From: an uncultured Bacteroidales bacterium | GTDB taxonomy: Bacteria > Bacteroidota > Bacteroidia > Bacteroidales > Paludibacteraceae | Reading direction: 5' to 3' | Length of the DNA stretch: 64,000 bases | Assembly (NCBI GenBank): GCA_900321605.1 | Contig: ONWR01000003.1 | Coordinates: 20,153-84,152 of the forward strand | Shown: piece after piece, positions 33,995-42,180 of the stretch | Layout of the letters: every line of letters starts with the position of its first letter | Position numbering within the stretch: the first letter of the stretch is position 1 | The notes under the pieces: generated by a model | The model's input: the letters and a program-made list of their open reading frames with translations, nothing else | Databases searched by the model: none | Told to the model about the DNA's origin: nothing | Position numbers and translations under genes: made by a program

Positions 33995-34708
33995 ATGAGA
34001 GAGACCTTAGAATTTTTGGCAGAGTTGGCGGTAAATAACAACAAAGATTGGTTTGACGCTAACAGAGCTCGGTATCAAGCGTGCCGAGATCGATTTGTGG
34101 CGTTTTCAACGGAATATATCGCCCGTCTGACGGAGTTCGATCCAACGCTCAAAGGGCTTCAGCCGAAGGACTGCATCTGGCGCATCAACCGTGACATCCG
34201 TTTCTCGGCTGACAAGCGTCCGTATAAAGAGTGGTTTGGGGTCTTTCCGGCTACCGGTGTACCCGGGCAACCGAAGACGTGGGGCAAGAAATCCATGCGC
34301 GGCGGTTATTACGTACATATTCAGCCCGGACAGTGTATGTTTGCTGCCGGTATATGGGATCCGGGCAAAGAGTTGTTGAAAGCTTTGCGCACGGAGATAG
34401 AAGCCAACTACGAAGAGGTGGAGCAGATCATGGGTTCCAAATCATGGAAGAAATACTTCGCGCAGGATTTTGACAGTTATTGGGGTACGGGTCTGAAGAA
34501 AGTGCCCGCGGGTTTTGATCCGAATTTTATACATGCCGAATGGCTCAAGCATAAGATGTACACGGTGTCGGTGCCGCTGAGCGATGAAATGGTGACTTCT
34601 CCCGATTTCATCGAACAAATCATCGACATCGCCAAAGCTGCCAAACCGATGAATGACTTCCTCAATTACACCTTCGAGGAATACGGGGAATTCCCGAGTA
34701 GGTGCTAA
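33995..34708 (+). CDS. DUF2461 (TIGR02453) family protein
   Basis: A 237-aa cytosolic protein of unknown biochemical role. The family signature is clear: FLAELAVNNNKDWFDANRARYQ (in two parts) at the N-terminus, then RINRDIRFSADKRPYKEWFG (about 63-82), and GGYYVHIQPGQCMFAAGIWDP. Length is normal for the family. It lies 62 bp after rfbD across a phrase repeat and just before tRNA-Arg. The context does not suggest a function. Confidence 0.88.
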   Translation: MRETLEFLAELAVNNNKDWFDANRARYQACRDRFVAFSTEYIARLTEFDPTLKGLQPKDCIWRINRDIRFSADKRPYKEWFGVFPATGVPGQPKTWGKKSMRGGYYVHIQPGQCMFAAGIWDPGKELLKALRTEIEANYEEVEQIMGSKSWKKYFAQDFDSYWGTGLKKVPAGFDPNFIHAEWLKHKMYTVSVPLSDEMVTSPDFIEQIIDIAKAAKPMNDFLNYTFEEYGEFPSRC

Positions 34709-34716
34709 AGGCACTC

Positions 34717-34788
34717 GGTCTCTTAGTTCAATGGATAGAACAGGGCTCTCCTAAAGCTCAGATTTGGGTTCGATTCCCAAAGGGACTA
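34717..34788 (+). tRNA. tRNA-Arg (anticodon CCT)
   Basis: Acceptor GGTCTCT pairs with AGGGACT (one terminal G-U pair), discriminator A at 34788. Anticodon loop CTCCTAA gives CCT. The T-arm is TTGGG-TTCGATT-CCCAA. It follows the DUF2461 stop by 8 bases. CCA is not encoded. Confidence 0.93.
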
Positions 34789-34793
34789 CATGT

Positions 34794-34893
34794 GAAGGAT
34801 TAGTGGGTTAGAGGATTAGTGGGTTAGAGGATAATGTAATTTTGTCTGTACTCTGTCAGGCGAAGCCGGTCTGTACTCTGTCAGGCGAAGCGG
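34794..34893. repeat. Two phrase repeats before the OmpA gene
   Basis: First, GGATTAGTGGGTTAGA in two copies (34796-34830). Second, CTGTACTCTGTCAGGCGAAG in two copies (34846-34893). A TAATTTTG at 34837-34844 could be a -7 element, but no TTTG stands 20 bases upstream. Confidence 0.8.
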
Positions 34894-34915
34894 TCAACAA
34901 CAAACAAACTATATC

Positions 34916-36463
34916 ATGAGACACAGAAACGAAGTTAATCGTGCCCTTGTGGCAAAGAAATGGGTTTTCTTATTGGCACTCTTGTTTCAGATGCCAGTGG
35001 TCGCGCAAAACGACACGATTATCCGTCATTACAATGACACGGTCATCCGTACCGTTACGGATACTGTGGTGAGTACAGTGGAGGTACCGGACAGCGTTGC
35101 TAAACAACGTGAGGTGGTTATTGCTGCCGATTCGACCGACCGCCGAGGACATTATATCCAAGCGCATGTGGGTTTGGGTTATGGAAGCCTTGGGTATAAG
35201 TTGGAAGGACCGGACAACCGCGTGAACGGTTCATTCAGCGCCTTGCTCCAACTGCAGTACGCTTATTTCTTTCACCCGAACTGGGGCGTAGGAGCCGGTC
35301 TTTGGTTTACTAATTATGTATCGTACGCGCATATAGGCGGTCGGTATCACTGGCAAGATCAGACCGATACGGACTATGAGCAGCATTATGACCACACCTC
35401 GGCGGTGGACACTTGGCGTGAGCGTGAGGCGATATATAACATCGGTATTCCTATCTCGATGCAGTTCCAGATGCGCAAGGAGCATTGGAAAGCCGGTATC
35501 TTCGCTGCCGTAGGTATAGCACCGTCTTTCTCTGTCTCCAAACGGTACAAGGTGCAGGAAGGTGTGATTGACCATTCGGGTTATTATCCGGCATGGAACC
35601 TGACGCTGACCGATATGCATGAGTTCGGACGCAAGGACTATAAGGATGCCCCGCAGTCGAAAGGTAAGATGAGTGTTCGTCCGCAGGCTACGTTCTTTGT
35701 GGATCTCGGCGCTTTGTTCCCCGTGACGAAACAGATAGATGTGTTGGTAGGCGGATATTTCAATATATCGATGAATAATGCCAATAGTTCGACCAAAGAA
35801 GACCTCGGTTGGAAGGACGATACATACACCTTCATGAACGAATACAAGGGTGCCTATGCCACCACTTTGGCAAACGCCTCTCATCCTTGGGAAGCAGGTG
35901 TGAAGATCGGTCTCCATTGGCATTATATCAAGCCGGAGAAGCATGAGACGGAGGATTATTTCGAGCCGTTCATGCGTGTGGATACCAACCGTACCTATGT
36001 GACCCGTCAGGATACGATCCTCATCGCTCGTGCGGACACAACGATTCAGCCGCAAGAGGAAGAGGCAAAACCCGTTCCGGCACATATCCGCAAGGTGGCG
36101 GAAGAGGTGGAGCGGTTTAATAAGATCTATTTCGCTTTTGACAGCTATCAGTTGACCAATAAGGCGATGTTCTACCTCAACTCCATCGTAGAGGCGCTGA
36201 ACCGTGTGCCGGATGCTAAGATCATGATTGACGGTCACGCTTCGTCGGAAGGTCAGGACGAGTACAACGATATACTCTCTGCTAACCGCGCACGAACGGT
36301 CGCAAATTACTTAGCAAGCTGCGGTGTGGACAAGAACCGCATCGTGACGGCAGGTCATGGTTCGCGTATCCCGAACGAAGACACGGAACGCGAAGAGATG
36401 CGTCGTGACCGCCGTGTGGAGATCAAAGTGGTATATAACGAAAATGTGGTAATCGAACAATAA
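34916..36463 (+). CDS. OmpA family outer-membrane protein with N-terminal beta-barrel
   Basis: A 515-aa protein. The N-terminal basic stretch RHRNEVNRALVAKK is unusual and is shared with the next gene; the hydrophobic signal (WVFLLALLFQMPVVAQ) follows. A D-T-V-I-R repeat region (about 33-65) leads into a beta-barrel with GHYIQAHVGLGYGSLGYKL and YAYFFHPNWGVGAG, homologous to the barrel at 21314. An OmpA peptidoglycan-binding domain closes the protein (about 395-515, KIMIDGHASSEGQDEYNDIL, RRVEIKVV). It stands 12 bp before a large T9SS-type surface protein and probably helps to anchor or display it (inference). Confidence 0.85.
   Translation: MRHRNEVNRALVAKKWVFLLALLFQMPVVAQNDTIIRHYNDTVIRTVTDTVVSTVEVPDSVAKQREVVIAADSTDRRGHYIQAHVGLGYGSLGYKLEGPDNRVNGSFSALLQLQYAYFFHPNWGVGAGLWFTNYVSYAHIGGRYHWQDQTDTDYEQHYDHTSAVDTWREREAIYNIGIPISMQFQMRKEHWKAGIFAAVGIAPSFSVSKRYKVQEGVIDHSGYYPAWNLTLTDMHEFGRKDYKDAPQSKGKMSVRPQATFFVDLGALFPVTKQIDVLVGGYFNISMNNANSSTKEDLGWKDDTYTFMNEYKGAYATTLANASHPWEAGVKIGLHWHYIKPEKHETEDYFEPFMRVDTNRTYVTRQDTILIARADTTIQPQEEEAKPVPAHIRKVAEEVERFNKIYFAFDSYQLTNKAMFYLNSIVEALNRVPDAKIMIDGHASSEGQDEYNDILSANRARTVANYLASCGVDKNRIVTAGHGSRIPNEDTEREEMRRDRRVEIKVVYNENVVIEQ
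34929..34959 (+). repeat. Repeated NEVNRALVAKK-coding element, copy 1
   Basis: About 30 bp containing CGTGCCCTTGTGGCAAAGAA. Copies also occur at 36483-36512 (coding) and 42033-42062 (non-coding, after gap). Confidence 0.8.
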
Positions 36464-36475
36464 GGAGGGACTACT

Positions 36476-39400
36476 ATGAAGAACGAAGTTAATCGTGCCC
36501 TTGTGGCTAAGAAGAACGTTAAATATATAGTTTTAGGCTTATTGATGAGCATGACGCTGAGCGTGAATGCACGAATGTACACAGCAGGCGAACAGGTGTA
36601 TCTCAACTCCGACCAGAGTGCCTCCGAAGAGGGAGATCAGAAATTCAATTGGAAGAACGATAATGCTAAGTTGTTCCTTTATTTCTTCCAGAGTACCAAC
36701 GCCTCTAACAACGAATGGATGACGCTGAACCCCACGGAGCCGGGCAGCAATGTGTTTGTAGGCACGATGAGCGGCAGTAACCCGTGGTACGACCGTGTGA
36801 TCGTGGTTCGTAAGGATCCGAGCGGTACGGCAGGTAACTGGGATAATAAATGGAATCAGAGTTGCGACATCAACATACCGGACAACGGTGATTGTAGCTG
36901 CAACTTTATCAATATCTACTGCGGAGCAACGGCTAACTGGAAAGGATTTGCGCCGAAAGCCGGTACGCTTCCTTCGGCTTCCTCGATCGTGAGCGGCGGT
37001 GTGACGATGGAGCAGATCAGTATATGCCCGAACGACCTGAACGGACCGTTCTCGCTGCGGGTCAAGCTGAATGCCACCAAGACGCAGTACGTCTATAGCG
37101 ACGTGAAAGGGCACGGGTGGTATATGTCGTACGATGGTATCACGTGGACGGAAGTGCTGTCCGGTACTACGGGCATAGCGATGGACGGTATCGACGATCA
37201 GATTGATCAGAACAAAAACCAGTTACCGGCTACATTGCCTAACGGCGAGATCTATTATTATCTGCACTCCAGTATCCCCTCCGGAAGGAGACTGATTCAG
37301 ATCAAGACCAATTCCACCAGTTGTGACCTCGATTGCGAGATCACCTCTTTTGAGACAGCGGTCTCGAATGTGAACGCCGATGATAACACCTACACGCTGG
37401 ACGGTATGGTGGCTTTCGGCAAGGCAAGCGGTGATCTGGTGATCTCTTGCGACGGTGTCTCGACGACGATCACCGACCCGAAGAGTCCGCAGGCTTTCTC
37501 GCTGTACGGTGTGCCGGCTGCTACTGAGGACGGAAAGAAAACTACGGCAACGGCTTATTTCACAGGCGATCAGTCCAACTGCTCCAAGCAAATCACCATT
37601 GATGTACCGAATGCCCGCGAGGCGGTGGAAGTGGTGAATGTGGATTCGTTGACGGGAAAGACCTTTGTGCTCACACCGAAAGACTATGACCCGGCGAACA
37701 CCTATGTCTGGCTCGCTAACGGCGATACGATCGAAGGCGCACCGCAGGTACTCGTCATCAATCCGTACTCCAAGGACTCTACCACCACCTATACCTACAA
37801 GGAGTATTATCCTGCCAGCGGTTCGATGGAGGATATCATCAAGAACGGCGACTATGAGGACGCTACCGGTTATGGTACCTACAAGCACCAGAGTACCATC
37901 AGCGATAATAATTTCTGGGGCATATACAACAACAGCGCTTCGCAGATGAATTTCTACGATACCTGTTCGTTGGCAGAGAGCGAGAAGAGCAACGGTTTTG
38001 CGGTAGTCCGCAGTGCCTATCATTTCTACCCGACGTACGCCAAGGTAGAAGCTAAATCCGGTACGAACTTCGCCCTCTTTGATGCAGCAACGGGTGAGGA
38101 AGGAGCCAATAAGAAAGCGTGGTACGCAACGACGGCTACCAGCAGTAAGTTGAAACTGCAGAAAGGTACGACCTATGTGCTCTCTTTCTGGGCAGCGAAC
38201 ATCAATAACTACGGCGAGATGGACAATGCCGCACGGTTCAAATTCCGTATCGAGTATAACTCAAAAGTGTGGGAGTCGAGAGAACTGAACTTGGCAGACC
38301 CCGAGTTCCGCAATAATATCTGGCATCAATGTTCGCAAACGTTCTTCGCCGACGAGGATTGTAATAATGTGACGATCTCCGTGGTGAACCTCAATAACAA
38401 CGTTCTCAATGTAGGTAATGACTTTGCTTTGGATGACATCCAGTTTCATCCCATCAGCACGGTGTCGAAAGTGGTGAAGTCGCAACAACAGTTCGTCGTC
38501 ACCGCCCATGAGCCGAAAGTAGATGCCTTCACGGCAACGGTAGTGCCTTTGGATTGCGACGCCGAGCCGAACTACACCGTGAAGATGCATGTGGAGTACC
38601 AGAACCCCAAAGGACAGCTGGTCATCAAGGATGTGACGACGAACACGGAGTACCCCTATGCGGTCTCTGCTCCTTTTGACACGCCGACCACCTTGGATAC
38701 GAATATCGTCATCACCGGTCTGATTCCGGCTACTCATACGTGGGACGCCTATTTCGAGGATTGGACGACGGCTCAGATCAGCGGTGTGACGACCGATGCG
38801 CCGGTGGTACCGACGATAGACACACTCCATATCTCGTTCAGCGACCCGGGATGTACCGAGTTGACGACGACCTTGACCTTCGATCTGGACTACACCTACC
38901 AGCGAGGTACAATGACCTATTGGGTGGATGCACTGCCTAAACAGACAGCGACCTATACTATCGACGATCCTACCAAACAGACCCTGACCGGTCTGACGGT
39001 GGCGAACATCCCTGCGGACGGCAAGAACAACCATGTGCTGCATGTGTCGTTTGACGGCACGAACAGTTGCGTCAAGGACTATGCCTTGCCGACCGTTCCT
39101 TTCTCACCGGTGATCAGTTCGGTGACGGTGAGTGTTCCGACTACAGTGCAATGCAAAGACAATGATTATCCCGTTTCGGTATCGTTAGTGACTCCGTACG
39201 ATGCGACAGGACGTAATATCGTGCTCTCCGGCTCGAAAGACACGACTATTGTTGCTACAGGAACCAGTACGACCGTCGCTTTCAAACTGACGGATATCGG
39301 TGCTGCCGTATCGCACACGGTGATAGCTGCATATGAGGCTACTCCGACCTGTACGACCTCCAGCACTCCGTTCACTCCGCCGACACGTGTCAGCTGCGAG

Positions 39401-40174
39401 AAATTGGATACCACTATCTGTGAGGGTCAGACCGTGACTTGGAAAGGCACCGTTTATTCAGGAACGGTAGGACAGACGGATACAATCGTGGTAGGTCTTG
39501 ACAGCCTTATCCTCACCGTTTATGCCGTACCGGCTATCACGATCAAACCGATGGATATGTTCTGCGACAACGAGGCGAACATCCTCATTCCGTTTAAGAC
39601 TACAGCAGGTAATCCGGATGTGTTTGACGTGGTGATCAACGATGTGCATTATGCCGGTACAGCCGTGGGTTCGGACATCTCCTTCACGCGCGGTGCCGAA
39701 CTGGTAGCAGGTGATTATACCGCTACGGTGACGGTAGGCGAGTCGGGTTCGGAATGCTCGTCGCAAGCTACGGTGAACTTCACCTTGGCTGCCGGAGATC
39801 TGATGTACAGCAAATGGACGGACGTGCTCTTTATCAGCAATGCCGATAACCGTTTTGTCTCCTATCAGTGGTATCGCAACGGTTCGCTGATGTACGGCGA
39901 GACCCAGCAGAGACTGTATTACAGCAAAGGACTGAAGGGTACCTATCAGTGCGTCATGACCACCAAGGACGGCAAGACCATCTACACCTGTCCGCAGGAC
40001 TTCGAGGACGTGCAGCCGAGCCGTAGTGCAGGACCGGAACCGAATAAGGTGCAGACCGAGATGTACGACGCGATGGGTCGTGCGATCAAGGGGCAACCGA
40101 GTAAAGGTATCTACGTCGTTATCGAAGAGATAGACGGTGAGCGTACTGCCAAAAAAATCATCGTGAATGAGTAA
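36476..40174 (+). CDS. Very large T9SS-type surface protein
   Basis: A 1232-aa protein. It starts MKNEVNRALVAKKNVKYIV, so the same basic prefix as the previous gene precedes its signal peptide (about 14-33). The body is a chain of beta-sandwich domains without catalytic motifs. One region (about 520-660) resembles the GNDFALDDI-ending lectin-like block of the 27544 protein (GNDFALDDIQFHP). The end has KWTDVLFIS, YQWYRNGSLMYGE and LKGTYQCVMTTKDGK, then a T9SS type A tail (YDAMGRAIKGQPSKGIYVV and KKIIVNE). An AAGGAGGG sequence precedes the ATG, rare in this genome. It overlaps rnhA by 8 bp. Confidence 0.82.
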   Translation: MKNEVNRALVAKKNVKYIVLGLLMSMTLSVNARMYTAGEQVYLNSDQSASEEGDQKFNWKNDNAKLFLYFFQSTNASNNEWMTLNPTEPGSNVFVGTMSGSNPWYDRVIVVRKDPSGTAGNWDNKWNQSCDINIPDNGDCSCNFINIYCGATANWKGFAPKAGTLPSASSIVSGGVTMEQISICPNDLNGPFSLRVKLNATKTQYVYSDVKGHGWYMSYDGITWTEVLSGTTGIAMDGIDDQIDQNKNQLPATLPNGEIYYYLHSSIPSGRRLIQIKTNSTSCDLDCEITSFETAVSNVNADDNTYTLDGMVAFGKASGDLVISCDGVSTTITDPKSPQAFSLYGVPAATEDGKKTTATAYFTGDQSNCSKQITIDVPNAREAVEVVNVDSLTGKTFVLTPKDYDPANTYVWLANGDTIEGAPQVLVINPYSKDSTTTYTYKEYYPASGSMEDIIKNGDYEDATGYGTYKHQSTISDNNFWGIYNNSASQMNFYDTCSLAESEKSNGFAVVRSAYHFYPTYAKVEAKSGTNFALFDAATGEEGANKKAWYATTATSSKLKLQKGTTYVLSFWAANINNYGEMDNAARFKFRIEYNSKVWESRELNLADPEFRNNIWHQCSQTFFADEDCNNVTISVVNLNNNVLNVGNDFALDDIQFHPISTVSKVVKSQQQFVVTAHEPKVDAFTATVVPLDCDAEPNYTVKMHVEYQNPKGQLVIKDVTTNTEYPYAVSAPFDTPTTLDTNIVITGLIPATHTWDAYFEDWTTAQISGVTTDAPVVPTIDTLHISFSDPGCTELTTTLTFDLDYTYQRGTMTYWVDALPKQTATYTIDDPTKQTLTGLTVANIPADGKNNHVLHVSFDGTNSCVKDYALPTVPFSPVISSVTVSVPTTVQCKDNDYPVSVSLVTPYDATGRNIVLSGSKDTTIVATGTSTTVAFKLTDIGAAVSHTVIAAYEATPTCTTSSTPFTPPTRVSCEKLDTTICEGQTVTWKGTVYSGTVGQTDTIVVGLDSLILTVYAVPAITIKPMDMFCDNEANILIPFKTTAGNPDVFDVVINDVHYAGTAVGSDISFTRGAELVAGDYTATVTVGESGSECSSQATVNFTLAAGDLMYSKWTDVLFISNADNRFVSYQWYRNGSLMYGETQQRLYYSKGLKGTYQCVMTTKDGKTIYTCPQDFEDVQPSRSAGPEPNKVQTEMYDAMGRAIKGQPSKGIYVVIEEIDGERTAKKIIVNE
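36483..36512 (+). repeat. Repeated NEVNRALVAKK-coding element, copy 2
   Basis: Contains CGTGCCCTTGTGGCTAAGAA at the start of the gene, before the hydrophobic signal segment. Confidence 0.8.
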
Positions 40175-40796
40175 GAAAAAAGCAGCATATTACGTCGTGT
40201 GGTCCGGTAAGACCCCCGGTATCTATGATACATGGGAGGACTGCGAAGCACAGGTCAAGGGTGTTCAGGGAGCGAAATACAAAGGTTTCGCTTCCCGTCC
40301 CGAAGCCGAGCAGGCTTTCGCCTCTTCGCCGGAGAACTACATCATCCGCAAACCGAAGGCAGAGAAAGAAGAAAATGGTCAACTCTCCAATCCTATTCTC
40401 CCTGCTTTGGCGGTCGATGCCGCATGTAGCGGCAACCCGGGTGTGATGGAGTTTCGGGGCGTGATAGCCGACACCGGTACCGAGGTCTTCCACCGCGGAC
40501 CGTTCAACGGCGGAACAAATAACATCGGTGAGTTCTTGGCCATCGTGCTCGGTTTGGCGTACCTCAAGCAGAACAACCTGCCGTGGGTACTTTATACCGA
40601 CAGCCGTACGGCGCTTTCATGGCTTAAAAAAGGTCACGCGGATACCAAGATCGAATGGAATGCCCAAAACCAAGACCTCTTTTTCATGCTCCGCAAGGCG
40701 GAGATGTGGCTTCATGATAACACTTGGACAACCCCTATCTATAAATGGGACACAAAATCGTGGGGAGAGATTCCTGCGGACTTTGGACGCAAATAA
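40167..40796 (+). CDS. Ribonuclease H with N-terminal viroplasmin domain
   Basis: A 209-aa RNase HI-type protein that cuts RNA in RNA-DNA hybrids. The first 50 residues form the caulimovirus viroplasmin/RNase H N-terminal domain that binds hybrids (KAAYYVVWSGKTPGIYDTWE, GAKYKGFASRPEAEQAF). The catalytic domain has the first Asp in VDAACSGNPG, the Glu in GTNNIGEFLAI, and the third acid in LYTDSRTALSW. Length and order match the Bacteroidota version. It overlaps the preceding gene by 8 bp, although no functional link is likely. Confidence 0.92.
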   Translation: MSKKKAAYYVVWSGKTPGIYDTWEDCEAQVKGVQGAKYKGFASRPEAEQAFASSPENYIIRKPKAEKEENGQLSNPILPALAVDAACSGNPGVMEFRGVIADTGTEVFHRGPFNGGTNNIGEFLAIVLGLAYLKQNNLPWVLYTDSRTALSWLKKGHADTKIEWNAQNQDLFFMLRKAEMWLHDNTWTTPIYKWDTKSWGEIPADFGRK

Positions 40797-40848
40797 AGCG
40801 CTTTTTTGCAAAAAAAACATTACAAAATTAAGATTTTTGTACGATTTA

Positions 40849-40880
40849 TTTGCATACATGCGAAAAAAGTAGTAATTTTG
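40849..40880 (+). promoter_or_regulatory. Core promoter for gap
   Basis: TTTG (40849-40852), spacer CATACATGCGAAAAAAGTAG (20 nt), TAATTTTG (40873-40880). The leader is about 75 nt and A-rich before the ATG. Confidence 0.88.
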
Positions 40881-40961
40881 TAGCGCTTTTCAAAGAAAAG
40901 AGTTTTGGAAACACAGACAAACGAAATCAAACAAAAATAACAATTAAAACAATTTATTACT

Positions 40962-42029
40962 ATGACAAAAGTAGCAATTAACGGTTTCGGCCGTATTGGT
41001 CGTCTGGCATTCCGTCAGATGTTCGAAGCTGAGGGTTATGAGGTAGTTGCAATCAACGACCTGACCAGCCCGAAGATGTTGGCACACCTTCTGAAGTACG
41101 ACACCGCTCAGGGTGGTTTCGCAGGCAAGTTCGGTGAGGGCAAGCACACTGTAGCATACAAAGACGCAGTTCTCGCAGAGGACGGTAAGACCGTCGTTAC
41201 TCCGGGTTCGATCACTGTTGACGGCAAGGAGATCACTATCTACGCTAAGCCGAATGCAGCTGAGCTGCCTTGGGGTGAGCTGGGCATCGACGTAGTTCTC
41301 GAGTGCACCGGTTTCTATACCTCGAAAGCAAAAGCTGAGGCTCATATCCAAGCCGGCGCTAAGAAAGTAGTTATCTCTGCTCCCGCAGGTAACGACCTTC
41401 CGACCATCGTTTACAACGTTAACCACAAGACCCTGACCCCGGCAGATAAAGTTATCTCCGCAGCTTCTTGTACGACCAACTGCCTCGCTCCGATGGCAGC
41501 AGCTCTTCACAAATACGCTCCGATCCAGAGCGGTATCATGAGTACTATCCACGCTTACACCGGTGACCAGATGATTCTGGACGGTCCGCAACGTAAGGGT
41601 GACCTCCGTCGTAGCCGTGCGGGTGCTCAGAACATCGTTCCGAACAGCACCGGTGCTGCTAAGGCTATCGGTCTCGTTATCCCTGAGCTGAACGGCAAGC
41701 TGATCGGTAGCGCACAGCGCGTTCCGACTCCGACCGGTTCTACCACTATCTTGGTAGCAGTAGTTAAGGGTAAAGACATCACCAAAGAGGGTATCAACGC
41801 AGCTATGAAGGCTGCTCAGACCGAGTCCTTCGGTTACACCGAGGATGAGATCGTATCGAGCGATGTAATCGGTATGAAGTTCGGTTCGCTCTTCGACGCT
41901 ACTCAGACCATGGTAGCTAAGATCGACGAGGATACCTATCAGGTACAGGTAGTTAGCTGGTACGACAACGAGAACAGCTATACCAGCCAGATGGTTCGTA
42001 CTATCAAGTACCTCGCTGAGCTGCACTAA
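40962..42029 (+). CDS. gap: Glyceraldehyde-3-phosphate dehydrogenase
   Basis: A 355-aa glycolytic enzyme that oxidises glyceraldehyde 3-phosphate with NAD+ and phosphate. The Rossmann motif is [10 protein letters not shown] (residues 6-15). The active-site cysteine is in [13 protein letters not shown], and the catalytic histidine region is [26 protein letters not shown] is the usual C-terminal signature. Length is slightly above the common 335 aa because of an insert after the Rossmann fold. It is monocistronic, with its own promoter and a hairpin terminator. Confidence 0.97.
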   Translation: MTKVAINGFGRIGRLAFRQMFEAEGYEVVAINDLTSPKMLAHLLKYDTAQGGFAGKFGEGKHTVAYKDAVLAEDGKTVVTPGSITVDGKEITIYAKPNAAELPWGELGIDVVLECTGFYTSKAKAEAHIQAGAKKVVISAPAGNDLPTIVYNVNHKTLTPADKVISAASCTTNCLAPMAAALHKYAPIQSGIMSTIHAYTGDQMILDGPQRKGDLRRSRAGAQNIVPNSTGAAKAIGLVIPELNGKLIGSAQRVPTPTGSTTILVAVVKGKDITKEGINAAMKAAQTESFGYTEDEIVSSDVIGMKFGSLFDATQTMVAKIDEDTYQVQVVSWYDNENSYTSQMVRTIKYLAELH

Positions 42030-42032
42030 TCA

Positions 42033-42062
42033 GCGAAGTACGTCGTGCCCCTGTGGCTAAGA
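42033..42062 (+). repeat. Repeated CGTGCCC-element, copy 3, with a short gap 3' duplication
   Basis: CGTGCCCCTGTGGCTAAGA occurs just after the gap stop. It is followed by GCTGAGCTGAAGTAATC (42070-42088), a near copy of the last codons of gap (GCTGAGCTGCACTAATC). Confidence 0.7.
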
Positions 42063-42084
42063 CGTACTCAGCTGAGCTGAAGTA

Positions 42085-42147
42085 ATCCGCCAATCTTGGC
42101 GGATACAAAAAAAAATGACGTACGTACTTGCGTATGTCATTTTTTTT
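42085..42147 (+). terminator. Terminator region of gap, overlapping the next promoter
   Basis: Hairpin ATCCGCCAA-TC-TTGGCGGAT (42085-42104) is followed by a second hairpin with a 10-bp stem (42115-42140, one G-U pair), bounded by an A-run and an 8-T run. The second hairpin overlaps the promoter of the next gene. Confidence 0.75.
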
Positions 42148-42158
42148 GTGTATCTTTG
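42127..42158 (+). promoter_or_regulatory. Core promoter for the DUF2130 gene
   Basis: CTTG (42127-42130), 20-nt spacer that is the descending arm and T-run of the gap terminator, TATCTTTG (42151-42158). Confidence 0.8.
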
Positions 42159-42180
42159 CACCGCAAAACGGTCACGTAGT

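Noticed and set aside
34837-34844. Promoter for the OmpA/T9SS gene pair at 34916
   Set aside because: TAATTTTG is present but there is no TTG/TTTG 20 nt upstream; the place is occupied by GGTTAGAGG repeats. Left uncalled.
40944-42026. 360-codon open frame antisense to gap
   Set aside because: It mirrors the highly expressed gap gene, has no promoter and its translation is leucine/valine/serine-rich without motifs. It is a codon-bias shadow.
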